Source: Corythucha ciliata
Lineage: Eukaryota; Arthropoda; Insecta; Hemiptera; Tingidae
DNA: 64,000 nucleotides
Assembly (NCBI GenBank): GCA_038030265.1
Contig: CM075943.1
Span: forward strand, 31,992,001 to 32,056,000
Reading direction: 5' to 3'
Shown here: piece by piece, positions 11,001 through 23,699 of the stretch
Numbering within the stretch: position 1 is the stretch's first letter
Layout: each line of letters opens with the position of its first letter
Position numbers and translations under genes: made by a program
Notes under the pieces: generated by a model
Database searches by the model: none
What the model was told of the DNA's origin: nothing
The model's input: the letters and a program-made list of their open reading frames with translations, nothing else

Positions 11001-12671
11001 GAAATTGAAAAAAAAAAGAAAAAAATGGTCCAACAATGGTCTCATGGTAATAAAAAAATGGTCTGACAAGTTACTGTTTCATTACGACCTCATCTAATAT
11101 GGCGTTGGACATGACGTAATTTAACAACAATAAGTTTCAGTGTGACTGACAGGTTTATAAAAATGTACATACTTGGGGCAAGGGTAGTGGAAAAAGGGAT
11201 TTAGCTTTGAATCATCTTGAACCTCAGAAATAATTATTATGACGAGGAGTAGCTGTTCAAAAGGGGGCAGAACTCGAAGAGACGTCAATTCGATCAGTCA
11301 ATTATAGTACAGAGTACAGAGTTTGAGTCGACATCCAGGCCTAACGTCCGGAAACTTCCGACGTGTTTATGATTGAGCGTAAACACCTTTTTCTGTACCT
11401 CCCACCTCAAACCCATCTACACCACAATATTTCTTTGTCAGTGAAGATTTTGTTTTTTATTTTTATATACGACGTCTTCCTCTTGCTGACTACAAAAGAA
11501 TATCACCCTTAATTACGTGAAGAACGGAGAAAAAAAAAGAGGGAGAGAATAACGTCTTTCAATTGAATTCTTATGTGATATAGTCTACGTCCTTCATTGT
11601 AATTACGTATTTTTTTGTTAGGAGGTCCCAAACGAACACCGTCAAACTTTTCATATGTTAATTGCGCTTAACAAGGGACAGCGGACTGTCATTATTAAAA
11701 TGGGCGAGGATTATTTTTAAAAAAAGAGCTTTTGGGCTTGGATCCAGACTTAAATTAGTTTATATGTAATCGAACAATAGAGTCTGAATGACTGGAATAT
11801 CGAGTAATCATATAAACACAAACAACAACAACAAGTAACAAAAACAATTAACTGGACGGAATGACAACCAAGTAAAATCGACGAGAGAGTTTTACCTGCC
11901 TCGTAAATGTAAAAGAGAAAATATATTACAGTTGTTCGTACCTAAATTAATTAACACGGATTATTATTTTGGAATTAGCAGTAGCACGTGTCATTCCTAC
12001 GAGTGAGTTCTTTTGATTTTACTATTACTTTTTCTTATGTAAAAAAGTTATCTATGAATAGTTTTAAAACCTGTGTAAAAGAAAAAAACACTTGTTTCTT
12101 CCCTAATCGTTTGTGGAATGGAGTCGGTTTATTTTAAAGCGATTCTAAATCAAATGGCTCTGCAAACATCTTGCGAAGCCATTTTTATTAATTCTCTCAA
12201 ACGAACATTCCCTGGAAATTTATGGGTACTTTACCTGCCTCGTGTTCTATTTTGGTTCCCATTCCCATTGCCTAAAGCTTTTGCGTCCTTGAAAATGCAC
12301 CTACATGTTGAGTCGGTAGACTCAGATCGTACACATGAAGTGCATCTTTTGTCCTCCCGAGCCCTGGGAAAATGAGAGCTTTTATTAAAAGAGCCGAGTG
12401 TGGGAAGTCTAGCACCAGGTGCTCACTATATGGGTATTATACGAGTATCTATGTGATTTTAAACATCCTTCTCTACGGTCAATAATATTAATGTTAATCC
12501 TCTTCCTTTCTTTACTGCAGCTCTTCCTGCGTAAATCCTTCAGTTTCCTCCTGTTAATGAAGACTTTCAGTTTTCTTTTGAAAAAACACATCATGATTCA
12601 TGACCATTGATACCTTAAATAGCTTACCTGTGCGAAATTCCCCATTTTCTCTCAGGCGTAGGTTATACTAT
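11001..12671. other. no recognised gene
   Basis: AT-rich DNA. A plus-strand frame with ATG at 12118 to a stop at 12375 (85 codons) is the longest. It has no recognisable domain, no clear splice context, and covers an internal imperfect palindrome (12153-12187), so I do not call it a gene. Confidence 0.35.
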
Positions 12672-13298
12672 ACAGGGTGTACAAAAAGCGACTGGACAGA
12701 GAAAAACCAGTGAAGGGGCAACTCATTTCTGATCGAAATGACCATTTGCACTTTTCCGAAATTCCGCTTTGTTTCTGAGATACCCGCTATTTTCTGATTT
12801 TTTCAGAAACAGCTAGTTGCACGCGGAATAATTGTTGCAATGGCAAAAATGATGAGCCCATTGGAAAGAGCACAACATTTTCTATTTAAAGAGCCTATTT
12901 TTATCCAGATCAGACGGTATCTACTACGTTTCGAATCAGCTTATTAGCGAGGAAACTTAATTCCGGAAGTATTGGTGATATGGTGATGTAGTCAGAAATA
13001 TACGTTTTTTCGCCAATAAGCTGAACCAAAAACGTAAAACGTAGTAGATTTCGTCTGATCTGGATTAAAGAAGGCTCTTTAAACAGAAAATTGTGTGCTC
13101 TTTCCAATGTGCTCATCATTTTTGCCATTGCAACAATTACTGCGTGTGCAACAAGCTGTTTCTAAAAAAATCAGAAAATGGCGGATATCTCGGAAACAAA
13201 GCGGAATTTCGGAAAAGTGCAAATAGTCATTTCGATCAGAAATGAGTTGCCCCTTCACTGGTTTTTCTCTGTTCAGTCGCTTTTTGTACACTATATAT
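12672..13298. mobile_element. foldback MITE with GTGTACAAAAAGCGACTG ends
   Basis: Left arm 12679-12950 and right arm 13011-13292 are inverted copies, with an inner loop of about 60 bp. The left terminus is ACAGGGTGTACAAAAAG; the right terminus has partly decayed (CTTTTTGTACAC then TATATATA). TATA-type sequence flanks both sides. The terminal ACAGGGTGTACA is shared with the smaller element at 54318-54545, suggesting a common mobilising transposase. No coding capacity. Confidence 0.85.
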
Positions 13299-14099
13299 AT
13301 ACAGCATATACATACACCGGAGTTGTAACGTGGTATATGAAACACACAGATACGTAAATCGATCACCCTTAAAAACAATTCATTGATAAACATGAATACC
13401 TATTATATGCGCACGATCATAGGCTACATTACCAACGATTTTGTTCAACCATATGTCAACGGCATGCGGTTAAAATTATGTAACAGAGCACGCCAATCCA
13501 GTGGTGAGCTTCGGCAGCATGACATTGTCTCTGATGCCTATATGTATTGTGTTGACCGTCCCTGAGAGGAACAAATGGCGGTTTTCCATTTGCTTGCTGG
13601 AGCGAAGCAGTGACATCATCGCTCTGGGCATAGAGCGGCCCCAGAGCAGAAGCAACCCCGGATGAGATTGGGTACAAATCGAAAAGCACTGCAAAGAGAG
13701 AAAGAGCAATGTAGCCAGTCTCACGGTTATCCTATTATAGATAAAGTCAAGTGTTTACTGTTTATAGTCATGAGTGGAATCAATTTAAAATCCAGTCTGA
13801 CTGTCTGTAGGACCGCAAGCGGGTTTGCTAGATGTAACACAGGCCTTACATATTCGTAGAAAAAGCAAATTCGAAGACCGACCCTATCAACTTGAACACG
13901 GTGTAGCCCCACGGCGTAAAGTACATCGTAACTGTATGACGAAACGTAACGTTTGACGAACAAGAACAACACGTCAAATTCGTTGAAAAAAATGTAATTC
14001 ACCCTAAGAATTATAAAGAAGTCAATGAAGAAATTGAGGAATTAACTCCCGACGTCGTCAGACGTCGAAGAAGAAGAGAAAGAAACGAAGTGAAGTGGA
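13299..14099. other. no firm gene; holds one weak minus-strand exon candidate
   Basis: The stretch has one splice-acceptor-like site, annotated separately, and otherwise nothing that I can name. Confidence 0.35.
13456..13688 (-). CDS. weak candidate exon behind a strong splice acceptor
   Basis: On the minus strand TTTCTCTCTTTGCAG ends at 13689, a near-ideal acceptor. Two frames are then open for over 65 codons: one reads SSGVASALGPLYAQSDD, the other SGTVNTIHIGIRDNV. Local GC is higher than in the flanks. Nothing decides the frame, no donor or upstream exon is identified, and no family is recognised. Confidence 0.25.
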
Positions 14100-14109
14100 T
14101 GGAATTATG

Positions 14110-14610
14110 AAGTGGATGAAAAATCGTCCGACCCCAGCATTTGTCTGAATTTGAACTCTACTCATTATAGTTTCCGGAATGAAATTGACAGTTCCAAGGA
14201 CAAAATTGTCTGTTTACAGAGCAAAATTGGCAGTTTCAAAGACGATTTTGACAGTTTAGAGGACGATATTGGTAGTTTTGAACGAATAAGTTGACATTCA
14301 TAGGACAGTTTTTAAGACGTAATTGACATTTCCAGCACGAAGCTGACAGTTTAAAGGATGAAATTGACAGTTTTTACGACGAAATTGAGTCTTGAATGAC
14401 AAAATTGAAATTCCCAGGACGAAATTGACAATTTTCATGACGAAGTAGACAATTTTTCATGACAACGTTGACAATTTTCATGGCGTAATTTACAATTTTC
14501 ATGGCGAAATGTACAATTTTTATGACAAAAATGACGGTTCCTGGGGTGAAATTGATAGTTTTGTAAGACGAAATTAACAGTACGAAGGACGAAATTGACA
14601 GTTTTCGTAG
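14110..14610 (+). repeat. degenerate array, family B
   Basis: About fifteen units of roughly 30 bp, each near GACGAAATTGACAGTTTT with a variable joint. Blocks GAC-(G/A)AAATTGACA and TTT-(C/A)ATG recur. The reading frames found here on either strand merely translate the repeat and are not genes. Confidence 0.7.
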
Positions 14611-14719
14611 GAACTTCACTTCTTCGACATCCCTTCCTTTTTTTCCTTTTTCGAAGGAAGGGCTTGGAAAATCCAAAGTTCTGAACCCGAATTCCCGCCA
14701 ATTACTAAGTTAACATTTT

Positions 14720-15250
14720 CAGAGCGTGGAAATACTCAGTTTGGTGATCGTTATAGAGCACTAATCATCAGTTCAGCCATTTTCATGGGACGAATGATCA
14801 ATTTGGCCATTTTTTGAGCGCGAATGGTCGTTTTTGCCATTTTAAGGTCATATTGATCGTTTGTTTAAGCCTTTTCAAGGCGTCAATATGGCAATTTAGG
14901 CATTTTTAGGGTTGGAAGGTGTCAGTACGGCCGGAAGACCCAGATGACCCTTTCAAGGTACAAAACTCTTTCCCAAGGGTACGAATGACCAGTTTGACCA
15001 TTTTTAGAGCGAAACACTTTGAAGATTGAAATGTTTAGGACGTCTGGGGGTTTGGTTATTTTAAAGCATGAATGTTTGACCATTTTTAATGGTGTGCGGA
15101 ACGGTCTATTTGGTCATTTTTAGAGCGCGAATGCACGGTTTTGCAGGTTTATCAGGGTAGGAATCATCAGTTCAAACATTTTCATCGCGCGAATCGTCAG
15201 CTTAGCTATATTTAATTTTAAGGCACGTAAAGTCATTTTCCAAATTTCTA
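14720..15250 (-). repeat. degenerate array, family A (reverse)
   Basis: Units of the type CCATTTTTAGAGCGCGAATG followed by TCAGTTTGG are the reverse complement of the array at 9415-10085, at the same spacing of about 40 bp. About twelve units are discernible. Confidence 0.7.
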
Positions 15251-15419
15251 CACCCCGTAAAGCCATTGGCAACACGCAAAAACGTGTGTGGCTAACGCTG
15301 AAACTACGGTCGTTAGATGATTGGTTTATAAAATATTAATTCGAGATGGGCGATAATTGTTATAAGTCAAAAGGAGGCTTGTTTACGACTAAAATTAACA
15401 AAAAACTGGAATTGTAATG

Positions 15420-15670
15420 AACCGGTAATTCACCGGCAGTTTAGACAAAAAAGCTAATTCGCGGCCAAAATCGATAAAATGTCAATTCGCGGTTTCTGGA
15501 GGCAAGCTTGTGGCTGAAGATAAGAAAAAGCGCAAATTCACGTCTAGAAGTGGGAAAACGTGTTAATTCACGGCTAAAATTGGGAAAAACGCTACTGCGG
15601 TAACTTAAAATTGAAATGAAGCGCTGATTCTCGGTTATAATAGAGAAATGGTGCTCATTCGCAGCTTGCG
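15420..15670 (+). repeat. degenerate array, family C (third segment)
   Basis: Units resemble AATTGGGAAAAACGCTA and GCTAATTCGCGGC, in the same orientation as 10240-11000. About six units. Confidence 0.6.
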
Positions 15671-16735
15671 GCCGTTTATTCGCTCATTCGTACGTTACAA
15701 TTTATCGTACATAAATCGTTACTACGTTTTAATTTATCTGAGTAAAGTTTGTTTATTATTCATTCACGCTGGACGCACACACTTCAAGTCCTCATCAGTT
15801 TGTGAATGATAATGATGACTTTTACACTCATAATTGATGACCATTGTGCTTGAAAATAGGCAAGCATAAGTTCTTGCTCATTTTTATTCATACGACTAAA
15901 TTCTCCTCATGCTCTCACTTCTAGTTTTAGCAAAATAAATATTGCCCCCTCCTCTTCCAAGGGTGGTAATATAATTCATCTATATAGCGAGAGGGGGGGG
16001 GGTCACAGGTTTGTGCGAAATTAATCGCGATTTATCCGTTCATTGATGGAAAAGTTTGGATGAATATCTTCATTTGGTTATTTATAAATCTAGTCCCCCT
16101 ATTCCTATTGCAGGTCTCTTTTCTGAGATCACCGTGAGAAATATCTGAAATTGAACTCTTTTTCAAGGCCAAAAGGGGGCTATAATATCCGGTCGTGAAA
16201 TTAGACTATACATAGTTGTGCGCTCTTTCGAGAAAAAAAACACCATTCAATGCCGCCCAATGACTGGTTTCCAAGGTTTCCTACCTGAAAAATTCTCGCC
16301 TCATCCCTCCATAGTGAGCGAGAAACCTTTTCCCGTTCCATCACACGCTCACTCTCTTTCCCTCTCCCTCACTCACGTACTCTCTTTTTTTCACTCCCCG
16401 TCAAACGTTCTCTTCCTATTCCGTTGGTATCCGTAATATCGAGTGTCAGCGCAGGAAGAGTTTTCTGTTGTGGGGCCTCGCCGATGAATACAATTCTTTA
16501 CGGGAATGAAATCGGTTCCTCTAAATTTAAGCTCAACTTAAATGTAAAGTTATTTTTTAGTTTTGACCGTTTTTCTATCGAAGTTTGTTATCCCAGCGCT
16601 AATAACTTAATTTTTTAGGTTGAGATCTGGAGTAGATATAATAAGGACTTCATTTATATAGCGTACCTACTCCAAAATAAGTTGAAAAAGCTATTCGGCG
16701 GCCCGGGCGTTGAAGTCAGTCAACGACGTCCAAGT
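15671..16735. other. no recognised gene
   Basis: Contains a 10-G run at 15993-16002 and a pyrimidine-rich CTCTC tract near 16350-16410. No gene seen. Confidence 0.4.
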
Positions 16736-17760
16736 TGTTTCTATGTATTTTGGTGCTTGCTGCGGGAAGAGATTGTTTTTCGTTGTTTTTTTAGACAACC
16801 ACGTGAGATAGGAGTTTTGAATCGTTCAACCCCGTGAAATTTGATTTTTAGGAAGTCAATCGAGAGAAATTGGATTTTAGAGTGAGCAAAACCCGCTAAA
16901 AATCGGGTTCTGTAGAGCCAATTATCCGTGAAATTTGAGCTTTGAGTGGGCCGAATCCACGAAATTGCTCCTTGAAATAAGAATACCGAGAAAATTGTCT
17001 TTTGCAACGTGTGAGACCCGTAAAGTCTTCTTTTTTAAAGTCGGAATTTTGAATGATCGGCGTATGAAATTGAGAAAATCCGTGAGTTAGGCGATTTTGC
17101 GGCTCGAATTCCAAAGCCTGGATAAGATGTGCCTGCACGGGCGGCATAATTGGGAAAACCCGATAGATTTGATTTTTTGGGCGAAAATTCCAAAGTAATT
17201 ACGTAGCAAGTTTTGGCTTCAAAATTTTTAGGAAAACCATGAGTTCGGCTGTTGTACTGTGTACTTCAGTTAAATGTGAAGCAAAACTGTGAGTTTGGCC
17301 TTTTCCGGGCTAAATATCTCCCATGAATCACAGTGTTTCCTGTTCCACGCAAGAAACTGAGAAAAAACGCAAATCAGGCTGTTCTGCGTTTATCAGTGGG
17401 GAAGAACCGTGAGTGTGGGTCATTTTGTGGGTAAAATTCCAAATACTCGCTATTCTAGTCCGGCTACTTTGCAGATGAAACCGAGAAATCCGGTGAGTTA
17501 TGCGGCTAAAACTCCTAAAAATCTCGGTTTTATCTGTTTCGTGCAAAATAAAAAAGAGACAACCACGGATGAAATGGACGGAAATGAGAAGCGGTGAGCT
17601 TAGCCGTCTCGAGGCTGAAAATTGAAAGAATGGTAATTAATTTTTCAGTTTAGCGGATAAAATTGAAAAAAACTGCGAGTTGTTCATTTTTCGGAAAACC
17701 GTGACTTTTGGGCTATACGAGAGGGAGGGATGGATGGACTTAATTTTGACTTTTCAGTGG
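16736..17760 (+). repeat. degenerate array, family D
   Basis: Units of about 45-55 bp contain GAAAAACCGTGAGTT and GGCTGTTTTGCGGG or close variants, followed by CTAAAATTCC. About twenty diverged units can be followed. The long open frames here are translations of the repeat. Confidence 0.65.
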
Positions 17761-18149
17761 ACGAAATGGAGAGAAACCGCGAATGCGCGTGGATTGACCA
17801 AAACCCTTGAAATTTCTGAGAGCTCCCTGGAGGCTTTTGAGAGAGCGAATCCTGTTAAATTGACTTCTGTTAGTGAGAAACATCCGCGTTTTCTCTCTTT
17901 CCAGTTCTCGGCTTTTTTGGTTTTCTCTTTACTTTCATTGTCGGCATGGAGTGGCCTATAAGGAAAAACAAATTTCTTGGAGTAGTACCGCGCATTTATG
18001 GGAAGCCTGACATCACCATCACTTCTATAAAAACCCAAAGTACGGTATCATTATGCTTTTGTTTCCCGAGGTACTTTTTTGGGAGGGTATACGCTCACTA
18101 TTTGGGATATCAATGCCAGATTTGGAAATGTTGCAAACTACAACGTGAG

Positions 18150-18389
18150 GATCAATTTAATGGATATCTAGCCCCGAAACTTGAGGATTCATTGAGCTCC
18201 GAATGATGAAGCTTCAGGAGCTTTCTAGAAGCCAGAGCTTGCCTAGGGTCCACGCTTACTAAATAAATGACCCAGAAACTCGTAATTTCGTGAAAATAGA
18301 GGTCAGAAACTACCAATTCGGAAATGTTTAGTCCTGAAACTGGCAATTTCAGGAATGCTGAGCAAGGAAACTTTCAATGTCACTGATAC
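18150..18389 (+). repeat. degenerate array, family E, left part
   Basis: Units built on CCGAAACTTGCAATTTCG and a following GAAAATTTAGCTCC-like block, about 40-60 bp apart. The array is cut at 18390 by a LINE and resumes at 19332. A further patch of the same units is at 55370-55510. Confidence 0.65.
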
Positions 18390-19143
18390 CGGACCAGTCC
18401 TCTACTTATTGTACACAAGGGATCTACCTTCAAGTGACGATGTCACTATTGCCACATTCGCCGATGATACAGCCATCTTGGCTGTTGGAGAAAACGTTGG
18501 GCAAGCTACAAGGAAACTGCAAACAACTGTTGACAAGGTTGTCAAGTGGACTAAAACATGGAGAGTGAAGCTAAATCAAAACAAATCAGCTCATGTGAAT
18601 TTCACCAATCGCAAAATTGTCACCCTGGACGTCAATATTAATTCGAGTAAGGTTCCGTATGTTGAGTCAGTAAAATATTTAGGTATGACACTTGACTCCA
18701 AGCTGAATTGGAAGAAGCACCTACAAAAGAAGAAAGAGGAGCTCAACATCAAGTTCAGGAGTATGTATTGGCTAATGGGAAGGAAGTCCCAATTAACTCT
18801 ACACAACAAAATTCTCATATATAAACAAATTCTGCGGCCTATTTGGACGTATGGAATACAGCTTTGGGGCTGTACTAAGAAAACAAATGCTAAAATAATC
18901 CAAACCTATCAAAACAAGGTGCTGCGCAGCATTGTGAACGCGCCATGGTACATGCGGAACGATGACATTCATCGCGACCTGAAAATGGAAACTGTTGGCG
19001 AAACCATTGCCAAATTCGCTCGGAAGCATCAAAGACGCCTCCTCAAACATAAAAACCCAGAGATGTCGAATGTCCTGAATAATAAGAACGAACTCCGGAG
19101 ACTCAAGAGAAATAAACCATCGGACCTCGTAGTGTTGTGTTGA
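18390..19143 (+). pseudogene. non-LTR reverse transcriptase, C-terminal part
   Basis: About 250 codons of an ORF2 protein remain. GPVLYLLYTRDLPSS begins at the truncation point. TIATFADDTAILAVG contains the catalytic FADD box of jockey-type RTs. LNQNKSAHVNF, VKYLGMTLDSKLNWKKH and KILIYKQILRPIWTYGIQLW are the conserved thumb and connection blocks. The frame is intact to TGA at 19141-19143. The endonuclease and first RT motifs are missing, so it cannot be active despite its clean frame. The lack of internal lesions suggests fairly recent insertion. Confidence 0.88.
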
Positions 19144-19331
19144 CGTTTGTAGTGCGTGTGAACCTGGTGCACTAAATTAATTATAATACAAACAAAGGAT
19201 GTGACTTGTTGAATGACTATCCTAATAGTGAACTAAGTTATGAGATTTGATATTGCTAGATGAACTATGATTTTGCTTAATTTGTTCAGTTGCAATAAAA
19301 TATCACGGGGGGGAAAAAAAAAACAAAAAAA
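18390..19331 (+). mobile_element. 5'-truncated jockey-like LINE with 8-bp target duplication
   Basis: The inserted segment starts inside RT, ends after an AATAAA and an A-rich tail (19295-19331), and is flanked by ACTGATAC at 18382-18389 and 19332-19339. Joining the flanks gives a sequence that continues the surrounding family E array, which supports the exact boundaries. Truncation at the 5' end plus an A tail and target duplication is typical of target-primed reverse transcription. Confidence 0.8.
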
Positions 19332-20010
19332 ACTGATACTTAGCTCCAAAATGCTGTCAGTTTGGCTATTAGTTAGACTTTTGGGCGCTGTCGTGGCCGC
19401 CCATATACCGGGTTCCGTGGTCACTAAAATGTAGCTCCGAAACTTGCAATTTCCTAAAAATAAAGACCAGAAACTAGCGATTTTCCGAATATTCAGCCAG
19501 GAAACGGCGAGTACTTGGCTCCAAAATGTTGCATTTTTTCGGCTATTCGTCTGACTTCGAGTTCCGATGTCTGCTGTCGGGGCCGGTTAGCCCGGGTTCC
19601 GCACACAGTGGAAAAAAAAGGCCCAAAACTTGCTATTTTGAGAAAATGATGACCCGCCCTTCTTACCGCCGTTCTTGGAGACTCGTCATTCTTAGAATAA
19701 TATCCAGGTCCTATTTCGGGATATTTAGCTCCGAATTATGTAATTTTGCGGTTACTCATTCATCAATCTTTGAGTGCTGCCGGGACCGGCTAGACTGGAT
19801 TCTTCACACCTCCTCACAGATAGTGATTTCGTAGCTGTTTATACATACAGTTCCGCGAATATTTACAACATCGCAACTATTTACAAACTTGCATTTTACG
19901 TATTTTTGGCCCCAAAACGTGGTAATTTCATGCATAATTAGCCTCAAAACTATTAGGTCTGTAATTTACCGGATTGTTAACCAACAAAACTTGTTTATTG
20001 ACCTCATCGT
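19332..20010 (+). repeat. degenerate array, family E, right part
   Basis: The array resumes directly after the LINE. Units such as AACTTGCAATTTCC, TTGGCTCCAAAATGTTGC and GGCTATTCGTCTGAC recur at variable spacing to about 20010. Confidence 0.6.
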
Positions 20011-23000
20011 CTGATTGACCTTTGAATGAACACGAAGTTCAGACATGCCCCCTCACAACAGGGGGGGGGGGCTGGGACATACAGTGAAATTTGGCGATTT
20101 TTTAAAAATTTCCTGTCGTATTATCACGCCTCACCCCCTATCACCGTCAGTGAGCCCCGCCCCCCTCGAAAATTTCACTCCAGATCCACCTTTGCTACAA
20201 ATGTGGTTTTCACCAAATAAGGAGCAGAATATTAATCAACTTCTTGAATTGTCTACGCACCGACCAGCTGGAAATTGAAGAATGTTTGGCTCGTTATTAG
20301 GAGAATACCACCGCATGTCAAGGTCAATACAGAAAAATTCGGACGTGACGTGGGAACACGCTGTCCCACGTGTGATATAAAAGTCCAACATAGGCTTTTG
20401 TATGTTATCGTTCACATTGCTCGGATACGCATCATCCCACGTGTTCTCACGTCACGTTAGAGCTATGTGAACATAAACAAACAAAAGCATTTTCTTTAAG
20501 GGGTAAATTGACGGTTGCCGAGTAAAGATTTTGGTTCAGATGAATTTCTCTTTCCTGTTCGTCCTTGGTACGCCCTTGCATGCACTACTGTAGAAAGCAC
20601 TTCATTTATATTGGAAGCAAATTTGTGTTTTAATTATCATTTGTCACTCATATTCTTGAGGCCATTCCAGAAGTGCAGACGTTTTTCGAATGTAGTACCT
20701 TTTAGGGTCCTTTTGCGAGGATCCTCTGAGATCTATTCGTACCCTAAAAAATAATGACTGTTGCCCCAGGTCAGGTGAACAGGGTAGATAATCTGGTAGA
20801 GAGAAATAAATTATAAAGCAGAGCATATTAAACGCTCCAATCCCGACAATTATAATAAGTAGTTGACTTTATTCTCAGGGCTTAAATAATGTCTGCGCTT
20901 AATTTTATTTTATTTACATTTCCAGTTCTGTATTGTATAAATCGAAATCCAACGCTGCAAAGTTGAGAGAAAAAGGGGGAAAACGATGCTAAAAAGGTGG
21001 GTTTCCATGGAAATATCCCGCACTATAGTGCCGAGCGATGGGACCCATTTCTCACTGTCATAATTCAACCTCTTTTTTCACTATTTACTTTTGGGTGTAT
21101 ATCTCCGTGGAAATTGGAATTTCAGTTTTATATCCTCTCTCCCCTCCGCTCTTACTACTTATTTTTAAATGTTTTTCTCCTTTCCTGTGAAACTTCCTTT
21201 TTTATTTATTATCTTTCTCAGGAGCAATGGGAAAACTGTAGTTTGGAAAAATAGAATCTGCCTTATACGTATAGGTAACCGACTGAAATATATTACGATC
21301 GTCCATATAATTTTTTTTTTCTCTCTCTTCGATAAAACCTTTTTTCTGGCGTTAAAAAAGAAGAGGCGTTTTTTAAAAATTTTTTTGTGTACTTTAGAGC
21401 TGCGTCTATTGGAGGGGGGGGGCAAGGTTTAATGTGAGATTTAACGCAACGTTTGGGATATTAATTTGCAATAGCCTGAAAATAAATGTCGTGAAACATT
21501 GCGATTGAGGGCCGTAGAGCAGTTCTAAAAAGTATCGATTAAATGGGGTTTCTTCCATTTTAACGGTTTTCCTCCATTTTAACGGTAAAATTTAAAATTC
21601 GAGTGAAAATTTCTGCGATCCATGATTTGAAAAATGAATCAGAAGATGTGTTATGTGTGGATAAAAATCGTCGTTTGAAGAAATAAAGCCATGCTTTGTC
21701 AAGTAACGCATTTCAGAAGAGCATAGATCGATTTGAAAGGAGAAGAAATTCTTGTTACCTGAAACATCCTTCCCCCATTCCCATATTCTCTTCTTCTTTG
21801 TGTTCCACCAACTTGGAATAATAGTTTTGGTGCGAGATCCCCCCAAGGATTCCCCCTTCGGAAAGTTACAGTTTTCTCATTTCGTCCCTATACTCCCACC
21901 AGGGCCCATAACGCAAAACACCCCGACTTTTCCCATGTTGCTTACTAACAAACAACGAGATCTAGCAATGGGAAAGAAAGAAAAAAAAGGGGGGAGAAAG
22001 AGAGCAATCTCGTAAGGGTGACAAAGGTGAGAGCACGGATAAGGGGGGGGGGGGCAGGTGTGGTCCAGACTTACCGGAACTGTCTGGGAAGTAAGGAGAC
22101 AAGAAACACGTAATACGAAGGGTGAGAAGCCGGTATATGAACCCCTCGACGACGGTAAGGGGTGAAGTCGGTCGAGTACGAGACGAACAAAAAGTTCAGA
22201 ATACGTTAGCCCTATTATAATATAAGGCGTACCAAAAAAAGGGGGGGGGGGTTGGAATCAATAGAAGGAACTGGTCTTAAAGCTCGTTTTCAAAGAAAGA
22301 AAGAAAAAAAAGGCGGTGGTAACCATGAAGGGGGGAAATCTTACGAAAATACTTTTCGGGTGAGACTTAATACAAGGCAAACACGAGGAGATCAAGCAAT
22401 TCTTGTCAAATTTATTGCTAAACAGCATTAAAAACCCTTGAAAAATATTTATGAGCACTATAAAACTGTCCAGCTAACTTACTCTTATAAATACACCCTT
22501 CCTATACCTAGAATTTCAGACTTAATACAAGAGATAATAATTTTATCAAGTCTTCTTTTCAAACGAAAAAGACTGTTCAGGCGACTCAGGCTTATTGAGG
22601 TGTTCCCCCCTTTCAAATTAAAAGTTCCTTAACCTGTCTGAGTTTCATCTGTTGAATGGGATGCTAAGTTGAGACTTCAGATCGACATTCCAATTAAATG
22701 AATTGGCATTTTCAGTGGATCTTGCGACAACAAATAAATCCCCCAATTGTCACCATTTCCCCCCTCTCAAACTGCACGTTGCTTGCTTCAGTCAGCTCAT
22801 CTCCATATTAATAGAACGATTTATCATGAATAGGCTGAACCGCAGTCAAATGATTGGGACAACGAGCTATTTTACATAAATAATAAAGAATAACTAACCC
22901 TGCCACTGTAGTTGAGATTATTAATGTTTCAACCAAGGTATAAATACAAGTGTCTAACAAAATGTTTGAATAGCCCTATAGACTAGTTTTGAATTTCCCC

Positions 23001-23699
23001 GTGGACTCTCTCCTTTACATAAATACGCAACATTATTGCCACTGAGACATAGAGGCTGTATTGCACCCCTTAAAAACGTGGGATGCGACATAAGGAACTC
23101 GAACGCTTGTTCCACGCACTACAGCAAATCGTTGGTTCTTATATTATCATCCAGCTGGCTCTGTTTTCGAAAAATTAGCGCTTTAAAACATTTTTTTCCT
23201 TGACTTTGGGGTTAGGCCTTTTGAGAGGGACCCTGGTGATGTGATTGGAAACTGCTGTCTTTACCACTCAAGCCTTTTGGCTGTTTCGAGGTCAGTGATT
23301 CAAGTTCAGCAATGTGGAACACGCACACGTGTACCAAAACGTCTGGTCAGGGCAGAGCTGCGTATATATCTTGGTTCTAAAAACATTAGTGCCTCCATAT
23401 ACTCATTAATTCGTTATTCCGTTACCGAAAAACTTAAACTTCGTTAAGCTGTGTTTACATTTGAGAGTTTTTTGCTCTCAAGAGTACTCTCCGGGCGCCG
23501 GTCTAAACGGGCCAGAGAGTTCTTGAACTGGCACTCAGAGAGTTCAATTGTCGAGATTTACTCTCACGTGTAATTGCACCATTACTCATTATTTTAACTA
23601 AAACCCCCCGTTAGCCCCGTTATACTTTCCTTGATACCTTTGTTTGAAACCAATCAGGTTGGTGGTAAGAATACCACATCCGACAGAAATTGTCTGTCT
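20011..23699. other. no recognised gene; several G runs and one small inverted repeat
   Basis: Holds G homopolymers at 20061-20071, 21414-21422, 22043-22054 and 22241-22251. An inverted repeat with arms 20343-20368 and 20435-20457 (CGTGACGTG-GAACACG) spans 115 bp. Sequence at 23455-23575 with repeated GAGAGTT and ACTCTC blocks looks like a decayed hairpin element. I see no gene in any frame. Confidence 0.4.

Noticed and set aside
12118..12375. 85-codon ATG-started frame
   Set aside because: No motif, signal peptide or splice context. It overlaps an imperfect palindrome. Length is within chance for this window.
14374..14701. Two overlapping minus-strand frames of 88-100 codons
   Set aside because: They are translations of periodic array B (repeated HENC or MKIVN units), not genes.
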